A stretch of 13,569 bases of DNA from CAYYGL01 sp964471235 (GTDB taxonomy: Bacteria; Calditrichota; Calditrichia; RBG-13-44-9; J075): the NCBI GenBank assembly GCA_964471235.1, contig CAYYGL010000134.1:1-13569 (forward strand). The letters are read 5' to 3'. This document shows, piece after piece, positions 1 through 6,451 of the stretch (position 1 is its first letter; each line of letters opens with the position of its first letter). The notes beneath the pieces were generated by a model. The model saw nothing but the letters and a program-made list of their open reading frames with translations, was not told where the DNA came from and did no database searches. The position numbers and the translations under genes are program-made.

Positions 1-629
1 AGGTGAAAACGGCGCTGGAAAATTTCAAACCGGCAAACAATTAACCGAACCGTGAATAAATCTTTGAAGGTTAAATTTCCACGGTCATCGATTCGGAACT
101 TATCCAGTCCACCGCTGAAGCAAGGATAGGTTCTGACAATTTTATCCTGCCGCTTTATCAATGTGTTGGTCAGGTAACGTGCAACATTCGGGTTGGCGTA
201 TTGATCGGTCGAAACAATCGCCTGGCTCTCCTTATCGCTGAAATTCATCACCTGCCGGGATGCCCGGAAGGCATCTTCGGCATCACAGTTCAAAAATTCG
301 GCATCAGGGTACCCGGTCTTCCATTTCTCGGGGGCAACAAAATCGCTTTCAATTCTCCCGATAGCGGGATAGTTGGGGTATTTTACTTTTGCCCAGGGGC
401 GAACCCACCCGCCCGGTTGGAGTTTAGGTGCCGTTGATTGAACGGAGCATCCTCCAAGTCGTAAGTTTCGGAAGATCTCAGTGAGTTTTTTTACATTTTG
501 GAAATCGAGTCGTAAGAGGATTCTTGTGATGACAAACTCCACATGCCTGCCCAAACCGGGTGCCTGGAATTCGCACAAAACCCGAAACAATGTAAAAATA
601 AATTTACTTTTAACGCAATACGATTTCAT
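1..629 (-). pseudogene. Probable N-terminally truncated remnant of a conserved uncharacterised protein, running off the left edge
   Basis: On the minus strand a frame is open from an ATG at 629-627 (in-frame TGA at 656-654) to the left edge, about 209 codons. From about 465 downwards the translation is protein-like: 'GGWVRPWAKVKYPNYPAIGR', 'FVAPEKWKTGYPDAEF', 'AFRASRQVMNFSDKESQAIV', 'YLTNTLIKRQDKIVRTY' and 'LDKFRIDDRGNLTFKDL'. From memory this matches the middle to C-terminal part of a large uncharacterised bacterial family with patterns such as WAAKQVMAFTDEQIRAIV and LI.RRDKIGRTYF. The first 50 or so codons (629 to about 465) are AT-rich, lack a signal peptide and have no clear ribosome binding site, so the family's long N-terminal half appears to be missing. 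After the KDL segment (about 75-60) the expected continuation is not recognisable, and a possible match lies in another frame that contains a stop. I infer a decaying gene fragment; a short living gene starting at ATG 629 or GTG 542 is the alternative. It is divergent from the adenosyltransferase gene. Confidence 0.5.
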
Positions 630-860
630 CTTATACTCAAGTGACCGGGTGCGTCAGACCGGGGCGCTCAAATTTGGCAACTTAACGGATTATTATCACA
701 TATCATGTTGCTGGAGAGAAACCAAAATAAAAACGGTTCCCAGTCTCCTGAATTAATTCTTCTCATGAGCCAAACATCCGGTGATGACTTTGCATCAGGC
801 GTAAGAAATATTACTTTACGGTAAATCAGCATGGTTTCAACATAAAAATCCGGAGGAATT
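466..860. other. AT-rich stretch between the minus-strand remnant and the adenosyltransferase gene
   Basis: This stretch has the low-coding look of intergenic DNA: long A and T runs and no ORF with family-like sequence. The minus-strand frame up to 629 is formally open but unconvincing. No cobalamin riboswitch B12-box is visible upstream of the adenosyltransferase, and no clear sigma-70 promoter could be chosen. A short near-direct repeat (GACCGGG at about 642 and about 658) is the only other structure noted. Confidence 0.5.
851..856 (+). promoter_or_regulatory. Ribosome binding site deciding the GTG start of the adenosyltransferase
   Basis: CGGAGG lies four bases before GTG 861. It supports this GTG as the start, as does the protein: the conserved N-terminal 'YTKTGDKG' motif follows seven residues later, the usual position in PduO-type enzymes. 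Confidence 0.75.
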
Positions 861-1454
861 GTGGTCAGGATTACCAAAGTATACACCAAAACCGGCGATA
901 AGGGCAAAACCCGTCTTGCCGGAGGACAGGAAGTTTCCAAAGCCGACCAGCGGATTGAGGCGTATGGGACGGTGGATGAGTTGAATTCCCTGCTGGGAAT
1001 TATTGCTGAAAAATTGTCCCGCCATAAGGAGTTCAAATCGCTTTATGAACAGATGGTGAAGGTTCAGAATGAGCTCTTTAACCTGGGGTCCCAGTTGTCA
1101 GTACTGGCGGAAGACCGGCGTGAGAACACTCCGGTTATTCACCCGGAAAATGTTAAACGGCTGGAGACAGAGATTGATGTCATGAATGCCGACCTCCCAA
1201 TGTTGACCTCCTTCATTTTACCGGGGGGCGGGGAAATTGCGGCGTGGTTGCATCTGGCACGCACTGTCTGTCGCCGTGCCGAACGGGAGGTGATCCGTCT
1301 CTCCTGGGAAACCGCCCTGGACGGCACAGAAATCCCTTATCTCAACCGCCTGAGTGACTGGCTGTTTGTTGCTGCCCGATATGTTACCCGGAAAACCGGC
1401 AATTCAGAAGTTCTCTGGAAACCGGACGAAGGGGAAGATAAAGGGAAAAAGTGA
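861..1454 (+). CDS. pduO: PduO-type ATP:cob(I)alamin (corrinoid) adenosyltransferase
   Basis: This cytoplasmic enzyme transfers the adenosyl group of ATP to the cobalt of cob(I)alamin, making adenosylcobalamin. The 197-residue length is typical of the PduO/MMAB-type ATR family. Signatures run in order: the ATP-binding N-terminal motif 'YTKTGDKGKTRLAGG' (residues 8-22), 'RIEAYGTVDELNSLLG' (31-46), 'FILPGG' (118-123), the arginine-rich 'RTVCRRAER' (134-142), which in the family contacts ATP, and 'YLNRLSDWLFVAARY' (160-174). No key motif is missing. The GTG start is fixed by CGGAGG just upstream. The C-terminal tail (about 187-197) is charged and Lys/Glu-rich, as often seen in this family. The gene stands alone: 231 bases lie between it and the minus-strand frame, and a stem-loop follows. 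Nothing in the window shows a B12-dependent enzyme as partner, so the role is probably general cofactor salvage. 'cobO' is sometimes used loosely for this activity, but CobO/BtuR is a different fold. Confidence 0.95.
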   Translation: MVRITKVYTKTGDKGKTRLAGGQEVSKADQRIEAYGTVDELNSLLGIIAEKLSRHKEFKSLYEQMVKVQNELFNLGSQLSVLAEDRRENTPVIHPENVKRLETEIDVMNADLPMLTSFILPGGGEIAAWLHLARTVCRRAEREVIRLSWETALDGTEIPYLNRLSDWLFVAARYVTRKTGNSEVLWKPDEGEDKGKK

Positions 1455-1470
1455 AAGACGAAGGGTAAAA

Positions 1471-1495
1471 GAAACCGGGCAGCGTGCCAGGTTTC
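1471..1495 (+). terminator. Stem-loop after the adenosyltransferase gene, terminator-like but without a U-tract
   Basis: Arms GAAACCGGGCA (1471-1481) and TGCCAGGTTTC (1485-1495) pair over 11 positions with a single G/A mismatch and a 3-base loop. It starts 16 bases after the stop codon, the usual place for a transcription end, but the following bases (ATCGTAACAC) are not a T-run. It may end transcription in a non-canonical way or protect the mRNA 3' end. Confidence 0.5.
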
Positions 1496-1617
1496 ATCGT
1501 AACACTGTCATCGTTCCCATTTCCGTCTCCCATCCATTGCTCGAGTCATTCCCGAACTCGTTCCACGTTAACCTTCCAGATTGTTTTCAAGAACGAAAAA
1601 AGAGAAAAATATTTCCC

Positions 1618-1645
1618 TTGACAAAATCGGAAAAAATTGTAAACT
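1618..1645 (+). promoter_or_regulatory. Candidate sigma-70-type promoter for the PPIase-TonB genes
   Basis: A perfect TTGACA at 1618-1623 is followed after 16 bases by TAAACT (1640-1645, four of six matches to TATAAT). An A/T-rich tract lies immediately upstream at about 1595-1613, like an UP element. Transcription would start near 1652, leaving a leader of about 160 bases before ATG 1812. The -35 match is exact; the -10 is mediocre, hence the moderate confidence. Confidence 0.45.
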
Positions 1646-1730
1646 TAGTCACTACGTATAGAGTTACGTTTTGAGTTGGGAGAGATTTCAACGTTTTGCT
1701 TACCCGACCGGGGGGAGGAAGGTCATTACC

Positions 1731-1760
1731 ATGAAAAATTTCAGCAGCCAAATTCAATAA
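1731..1760 (+). CDS. Possible nine-codon leader peptide (uORF) upstream of the PPIase gene
   Basis: ATG 1731 starts a nine-codon frame (MKNFSSQIQ) ending at TAA 1758-1760. Upstream lies the purine-rich GGGGGAGGAAGG (about 1711-1722), a much better ribosome binding site than the one in front of the downstream PPIase gene. The stop sits four bases before a perfect hairpin. The order (short translated ORF, hairpin, structural gene) is that of a translation-coupled or attenuation-like leader, but the peptide shows no run of regulatory codons, so it may be fortuitous. It is in the same frame as the PPIase but separated from it by stop codons. Confidence 0.3.
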   Translation: MKNFSSQIQ

Positions 1761-1763
1761 CAA

Positions 1764-1786
1764 TTTGCTGTTTCCCAAACAGCAAA
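1764..1786 (+). promoter_or_regulatory. Perfect 10-bp stem-loop in the leader of the PPIase gene
   Basis: TTTGCTGTTT (1764-1773), loop CCC, and AAACAGCAAA (1777-1786) form an uninterrupted 10-bp stem. It lies directly after the leader ORF stop and 25 bases before ATG 1812. No T-run follows, so it is more likely an mRNA structure affecting translation or stability, or a protein-binding inverted repeat, than a terminator. Confidence 0.5.
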
Positions 1787-1811
1787 GGGACCTTAACCAA
1801 GAGCATCTTCG

Positions 1812-3500
1812 ATGCAGCCTCAAAAATTCCACACTTCGTTTGCGGTTGGCTTGAGTTTCATCGTGCTTCTAATCTCCTGCACCAGAACCCCCTCCCCGAA
1901 AGTCCTCGCCACTGTACAATCTCATTCCATTACCGAGCCGCAATTTGTAAAACGACTGATTGATTTTCAACTATCTGCCGGGGTGAACGATAATCTCCGG
2001 GTACGCCGCCAGGTTTTGGATGGCATGATCAACGAATGGCTGTTAGCCGATTATGCAGACTCCCTGAAAGTAACAAAGGAAGATGCTTATAAACGGATGT
2101 TCGCCTACCGGCGAAAGAAACACATTCTTGCCCTCTGGAAGAAACATGAAATTCTTGACACCATCGTTGTAAGCGAAACCGATATTCGACAGACCTATCT
2201 TCATTTTAATGAAAAGGTTTTTGCCCGCCATCTGTTTGCTCCCACCCGGAAAAAAGCGGATAGTTTATATCAAATGTTAAAACAAGGGGCCTCTTTTGAA
2301 GAACTGGCATTAAAAAATTTTAAAGATTCCCGTCTGGCGTTAAACGGGGGCGCCCTGGGCTATTTCCGGATGGGTGAAATGGACCCGGCATTTGAAGATG
2401 TGGCATTCTCATTATCGCCGGGGGATATATCCCCGCCGGTTCAAACTGCCAACGGGTACAGCATCGTTAAAGTGGAAGACCGGCAGCGCCGCCCGATAAT
2501 TACCGAAACCGAGTATGCCGTTAAAAAGAAATACATCCGCCGCTATGTAAAATGGAAAAAACAGGAATTAGCCAGGCGGCATTATATTCGGAAACGAATT
2601 GATACCGCCGGGTTGAAGTTTAAGAAAGCAGGGCTGACAGTTTTATTGGAGTTTATCAAACAGGCAAATGTTTCCGGGGATTACCAGGGCAATCTTCTTT
2701 TTGCTAACAAATCCGATATCCCCACCGAGCAACAACACCTCCCCTGTTTGCAATTTCAAAATCAAACCTGGACTGTGCAGCAGGCGCTTGCGCAACTCTC
2801 CAATATAAAAGAAAAGCAGTTCAAACTTATTAATGATATTCCATCTCTAAAATTAGCCCTGAGGGGACTGGTTGCCCGGGAACTGCTCTATCGGGAAGCT
2901 GTGGAAAAGGGCTATGACAAAACCGATGAAGCGATTCAAGGTTTTGCAGAAGCCGCCAAACAGGCTAAAATCCGCTATGTGCTGGGTAAAATTTCCGATT
3001 CTCTTACAGCTTCTGAGGAGGAGTTAACCCGCTATTTCACCCAACATCAAAAAGAATATTATTATCCGGAAGAGGTAAAAACCCAGGTGCTGGTGGTAAA
3101 AGATTCCCTTCTGGCGCTAAAGTTAAAGAATGCAGCGGAATCCGGAGCCGACTTTAACCGGCTGGCTTCCCGGTATTCCCTGCTTGCCGGGGATCCGGAT
3201 AACGGGATCATTGATTGGTCGCCACGGGGGAAGTTTAACAAATTCGCCGATGAGATTTTTGCCTTACGACCGGGAGAAATTGCCGGACCGTTTCACAAAG
3301 GCAATATTTTCTTCCTGGTGAAGATGTTGGACCACCGAGCTAAACGCCCCAAGCGGTTTGATGAAGTTAAGCAGGAGGTAGAAGCCAATATTCTATTTCT
3401 GAAGCGCCAGAAGCAGTATCAGGCGCTGCTTCGTCGTCTCCGGAAACAAGCGCACCTCTCAATTGATCAGGATGCGTTGCAGAAAGTCAGTTTGAAATAA
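1812..3500 (+). CDS. Two-domain parvulin-type peptidylprolyl isomerase, SurA-like periplasmic folding lipoprotein
   Basis: This is a folding factor expected to isomerise prolyl bonds and act as a chaperone for secreted and outer-membrane proteins in the periplasm. Residues 1-23 form a lipoprotein signal ending in the lipobox LISC, so Cys23 would be lipidated. A helical SurA-N-like segment follows (about 30-130). The first rotamase domain (about 135-223) has 'FEELAL', 'NGGALGYFRMGEMDPAFEDV' and 'PVQTANGYSIVKV'. A helical linker follows. The second, more divergent domain (about 420-515) has 'DFNRLASRYS', 'DPDNGIIDWSPRGKF' and 'FADEIFALRPGEIAGPF'. The C-terminus is basic and helical. At 562 residues it is longer than E. 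coli SurA (428) but shares its two-parvulin layout. Start ATG 1812 has only a weak AAGAG ribosome site, yet it is the only one giving a signal peptide. The TonB receptor gene begins 20 bases after its stop, which suggests co-expression and a client relationship (inference). Confidence 0.88.
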   Translation: MQPQKFHTSFAVGLSFIVLLISCTRTPSPKVLATVQSHSITEPQFVKRLIDFQLSAGVNDNLRVRRQVLDGMINEWLLADYADSLKVTKEDAYKRMFAYRRKKHILALWKKHEILDTIVVSETDIRQTYLHFNEKVFARHLFAPTRKKADSLYQMLKQGASFEELALKNFKDSRLALNGGALGYFRMGEMDPAFEDVAFSLSPGDISPPVQTANGYSIVKVEDRQRRPIITETEYAVKKKYIRRYVKWKKQELARRHYIRKRIDTAGLKFKKAGLTVLLEFIKQANVSGDYQGNLLFANKSDIPTEQQHLPCLQFQNQTWTVQQALAQLSNIKEKQFKLINDIPSLKLALRGLVARELLYREAVEKGYDKTDEAIQGFAEAAKQAKIRYVLGKISDSLTASEEELTRYFTQHQKEYYYPEEVKTQVLVVKDSLLALKLKNAAESGADFNRLASRYSLLAGDPDNGIIDWSPRGKFNKFADEIFALRPGEIAGPFHKGNIFFLVKMLDHRAKRPKRFDEVKQEVEANILFLKRQKQYQALLRRLRKQAHLSIDQDALQKVSLK

Positions 3501-3520
3501 CTTCAGGCAGGAGAAACGGT

Positions 3521-6241
3521 ATGCAATTTGGTACAGCAGGTCGAACATTTGTTTTTCTTCTCATTTTTAGCGGGCTGGTGTTTTCCGGCACCACCGGGAA
3601 AATTGCCGGAATCGTAAAAGATAAAGAAAGCGGCGAACCCCTGATCGGCGCCAATGTCTTCTTAGAAGGCACCTCCCTGGGGTCCACCACCGATATTGAT
3701 GGCAGCTATTTTATCCTGAACGTGCCGCCCGGGGTTTACACCCTGGTGGTGCAATATATCGGGTATCATGAGGTTCGTATCAGCAACGTTCAGGTTTCAA
3801 TCGATCTGACCACCCGGATGAACATCGAGATGACTTCGGAAACAATAGAACTGGGTGATGAGATCGTGGTTACTGCCAGGCGGGACATCGTTCAAAAAGA
3901 CCTCACTTCCTCGGAGTCCCGGGTTTCCAGTGAGAAAATCGAACAACTTCCGGTAAACGAAATTAACGATGTCCTGCAAATTCAGGCGGGGATAACCCGG
4001 GATGCCGGCGGTGGATTCCATATCCGCGGCGGCAGGAGTTCCGAAATTGCCTACTGGGTGAACGGTGTCTCCATTACCGACGGATTTGATAATTCCCGGG
4101 CGATAGAGATTGAAAACCAATCCGTTCAGGAATTGCAGGTCATCAGTGGAACGTTTAACGCGGAATACGGCAATGCGATGTCCGGGATCATCAACATCGT
4201 CACCAAAGAGGGCGGCGACCAATTTCATGCCAACCTGGAAGCCTATAGCGGGGATTACCTCAGCAATGACAAAGAAACCTTTTTTAATATTGATGACATA
4301 TCTCCCCGGGATATTTACAGCTTCCAGGGCTCCATCGACGGACCAATTCCGTTTACCGGGAAAAAGGGAAGGATTTATGCCACCGTGCGCCATCAATATA
4401 ATGAAGGGTATCTCTACGGCGCGCGGGTATTTTCTCCCGCTGGAAAGTTACAGGTTGCCAATATCGATACGAACAAATTAAAAACCGCCCAAACGTTTGC
4501 CGATACCCTCAAGACATTCGGAACGGTGCCCATGAACTGGCGGCGTCGCACTACCGGCCAGGCAAAACTGACCTTCTTTGCCACCAATACGTTAAAGATC
4601 AATCTGGAAGGCTTGTTTAGCACCGAACGGTTCCGGGATTACAATCATTCGTTTAAATTAAACCCTGACGGAGATGTTAAAAAGTTCAACGATTCCTATA
4701 ACCTGTCCCTGATTGTCAATCATACCTTATCCAATTCCACTTTCTATACCTTAAATCTGACCTATCTGAACCGGGAATTCAACGAGTATCTTTATAAGAA
4801 CCCCTTTGATCCGCGTTACCAGGACCCGGATTCCCTTCCCCCGGTCCCGCCGGATAATTTTAACGTGGGCGGCACCAATTTTCACCGCTTTAATCGAATC
4901 ACCCGGAATTACGTGGGCAAAATTGATGTCACCAGTCAAATCCATCCGGCGCATTTGATGAAAACCGGTATCGAAGTGCGGTATTCCAAACTTTCCCAGG
5001 ATGACTACAACCTGATTCCACCCAAGGGCACAACCCCTCCGAAGATTCCCGATGTATCTTCGCCGCTGCGGGATATTTTCGATGCCCAGCCCATTCAATT
5101 CGCTGCCTATCTCCAGGATAAAATTGAGCTGGAGAACGTGATCATCAACATTGGGGTTCGGCTGGATTATTTTGATTCCCGCGGTAAAGTATTAGCCGAT
5201 CCGCGCGACCCGGACATCTATCGGCCTTTACTGCCGGCACATCAGCAAATGACGTTCGCCGAGCGCCAGAAAATTTGGTATAAAGACGCCACCCCAAAAT
5301 ACCAGGTAAGCCCCCGGCTGGGGATTGCCTACCCGATCAGCGCCAACGGGGTTATTCACTTCAGTTTTGGTGATTTTCTCCAGATTCCCCAATTGCGACA
5401 CCTGTTCCAAAACGCCCAGTTTAAAATATCGGAAGTGAGCGGGCAGAAAAGCCCTTTTGGGAATCCGGACCTGGATGCCCAGCGAACCGTGCAATACGAA
5501 CTCGGTTTGCAGCAACGAATTTCCACTGACTTTAAAGTTGACTTTACCGGCTATTACCGGGATATCCGCGATTGGGTGACCACCGGTCCCGAAATCGATA
5601 CCTACCTGGCTGGTACCCGCTACGCCCAGTTTATTAATAAAGATTATGCCAACGTGCGCGGCTTTACCCTCTCGTTAACAAAACGTATGAGCCACAGCTT
5701 TGCTTTTGACGTTGTGTATCAATTCCAGGTGGCGGAGGGTACCAATTCCAATGCAGATGAAGAATTCTTACAACGCAACAGTGGATTTGAACCGACCATC
5801 CAGCTAACGCCGCTCGACTGGGATCAAACTCATACCATTAACGGAAGTGTGTATTATGGGGGAAAGAACTGGGGGATTAGCCTGATTGCCCGTTACAACA
5901 CCGGGTTGCCTTATACCCCGGCAATTAACATCGACCGGGCGACTGTAGTGGGGTTGAATGCCACCAATGCAAATCCCAAAAACAGCCGCCGCAAACCAAG
6001 CGATTTTGTCGTCGATTTCCGGGCACAGAAAATTTTTATGGTGAATGACGTAAAGATTCGGGTTTATGCCCGGGTCTTTAATTTGTTTGACCGCCGGAAT
6101 GAGATTAATGTGTTTTCCGATACCGGTCGGGCTTCTTCTACGAACATTGCTGCCTCAACGGCGGACCCCTTTTTCCTGGTGCGTCCCGATTTCTATGATC
6201 CACCCCGGCAAATTCAAATCGGGTTTGCCCTGGATTTATAA
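3521..6241 (+). CDS. TonB-dependent outer-membrane receptor with carboxypeptidase-regulatory-like N-terminal domain
   Basis: This is an outer-membrane active-transport barrel that takes up a ligand using TonB/ExbBD energy. Order of parts: signal peptide (1 to about 23), CarboxypepD_reg-like beta-sandwich (about 25-108, with 'GIVKDKESGEPLIGANVFLE' and 'GSYFILNVPPGVYTL'), TonB-box-like 'DEIVVTARR' (113-121), plug (about 125-232, with 'HIRGGRSSEIAYWVNGVSIT' and 'SGIINIVTKEGG'), then a beta-barrel of about 670 residues with alternating aromatic and polar strands. The total of 906 residues fits the family. The protein ends in FALDL rather than the usual terminal Phe/Trp. AGGCAGGAGA lies 7-8 bases before ATG 3521. 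The SusC/RagA class has the same N-terminal domain, but no SusD gene follows. Instead come a giant secreted protein and a PorV-like barrel, an arrangement I associate with Calditrichota and relatives. Probably co-transcribed with the upstream PPIase. The ligand is unknown; the nearby starch-type modules and solute-binding protein point to a sugar (inference). Confidence 0.92.
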   Translation: MQFGTAGRTFVFLLIFSGLVFSGTTGKIAGIVKDKESGEPLIGANVFLEGTSLGSTTDIDGSYFILNVPPGVYTLVVQYIGYHEVRISNVQVSIDLTTRMNIEMTSETIELGDEIVVTARRDIVQKDLTSSESRVSSEKIEQLPVNEINDVLQIQAGITRDAGGGFHIRGGRSSEIAYWVNGVSITDGFDNSRAIEIENQSVQELQVISGTFNAEYGNAMSGIINIVTKEGGDQFHANLEAYSGDYLSNDKETFFNIDDISPRDIYSFQGSIDGPIPFTGKKGRIYATVRHQYNEGYLYGARVFSPAGKLQVANIDTNKLKTAQTFADTLKTFGTVPMNWRRRTTGQAKLTFFATNTLKINLEGLFSTERFRDYNHSFKLNPDGDVKKFNDSYNLSLIVNHTLSNSTFYTLNLTYLNREFNEYLYKNPFDPRYQDPDSLPPVPPDNFNVGGTNFHRFNRITRNYVGKIDVTSQIHPAHLMKTGIEVRYSKLSQDDYNLIPPKGTTPPKIPDVSSPLRDIFDAQPIQFAAYLQDKIELENVIINIGVRLDYFDSRGKVLADPRDPDIYRPLLPAHQQMTFAERQKIWYKDATPKYQVSPRLGIAYPISANGVIHFSFGDFLQIPQLRHLFQNAQFKISEVSGQKSPFGNPDLDAQRTVQYELGLQQRISTDFKVDFTGYYRDIRDWVTTGPEIDTYLAGTRYAQFINKDYANVRGFTLSLTKRMSHSFAFDVVYQFQVAEGTNSNADEEFLQRNSGFEPTIQLTPLDWDQTHTINGSVYYGGKNWGISLIARYNTGLPYTPAINIDRATVVGLNATNANPKNSRRKPSDFVVDFRAQKIFMVNDVKIRVYARVFNLFDRRNEINVFSDTGRASSTNIAASTADPFFLVRPDFYDPPRQIQIGFALDL

Positions 6242-6245
6242 AGGA

Positions 6246-6254
6246 GGGGGGGGG
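6246..6254 (+). repeat. Nine-base G homopolymer just after the TonB receptor stop
   Basis: A run of nine G starts five bases after the TAA at 6239-6241. Such runs are prone to slippage. Because it lies outside the coding frame it would not switch the protein on or off, but it could vary in length between cells or be a sequencing weak point. Confidence 0.6.
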
Positions 6255-6376
6255 TAGGATGTTAGAGTATTAGGCTGTAGGCAGTCAGGCTGCCGCAGGG
6301 CAGTGCATTGGCGTCGGTAGAAAGCCTATATGCTGAAACTAAGTCATGATTCTTTTTCCCCGAGTTCCCCGGGGAA

Positions 6377-6382
6377 TATAAT
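6377..6382 (+). promoter_or_regulatory. Candidate -10 box (TATAAT) preceded by a perfect palindrome, upstream of the 1229-residue secreted protein
   Basis: A perfect TATAAT occurs 69 bases before ATG 6452, immediately after the 12-bp palindrome TTCCCCGGGGAA (6365-6376). The -35 position holds only a T-rich sequence (about 6353-6359), so the promoter would be weak or activator-dependent. The palindrome occupies the -10/-35 spacer, a typical operator position. The rest of the 210-base gap holds the G9 run, a short imperfect hairpin (6275-6298) and CGAGG (6441-6445) serving as ribosome site for ATG 6452. Confidence 0.35.
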
Positions 6383-6451
6383 GTGTTCCAGTTCTGATGG
6401 TTTAACGGTTGAAGATTTTTTACAGAATGAAAAATTTCGACGAGGTTTTGT

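Larger units (their letters stand above)
1455..1811. other. 357-base intergenic region separating the adenosyltransferase from the surface-protein locus
   Basis: It contains, in order, the stem-loop at 1471-1495, a pyrimidine-rich stretch, an A-rich tract (about 1595-1610), a TTGACA promoter candidate (1618-1645), a short leader ORF (1731-1760) and a perfect hairpin (1764-1786). No longer coding frame looks real. The contents suggest this is where transcription of the following genes starts. Confidence 0.6.

Noticed and set aside
201..437. Plus-strand ORF of 78 codons at the left end
   Set aside because: It is antisense to the convincing minus-strand family-like frame and has no recognisable protein character or ribosome binding site.
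481..756. Plus-strand ORF of 91 codons
   Set aside because: AT-rich sequence with an arbitrary-looking translation, no ribosome site and no motif; treated as intergenic.
440..860. Possible cobalamin riboswitch or clear promoter upstream of the adenosyltransferase
   Set aside because: No B12-box-like sequence was found, and candidate -35/-10 pairs (for example near 674-702 and 790-818) had poor matches or spacing.
1676..1963. Plus-strand ORF of 95 codons overlapping the PPIase start
   Set aside because: Out of frame with the PPIase, no ribosome site or motifs, and the lipoprotein signal lies in the other frame.
3797..4396. Minus-strand ORF of 199 codons
   Set aside because: Lies wholly within the TonB receptor gene in the antisense frame; no domain character.
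3521..6241. SusC assignment with an expected SusD partner
   Set aside because: The N-terminal domain arrangement fits SusC/RagA, but no SusD-like gene is present, so the general TonB-dependent receptor name is kept and no gene symbol assigned.
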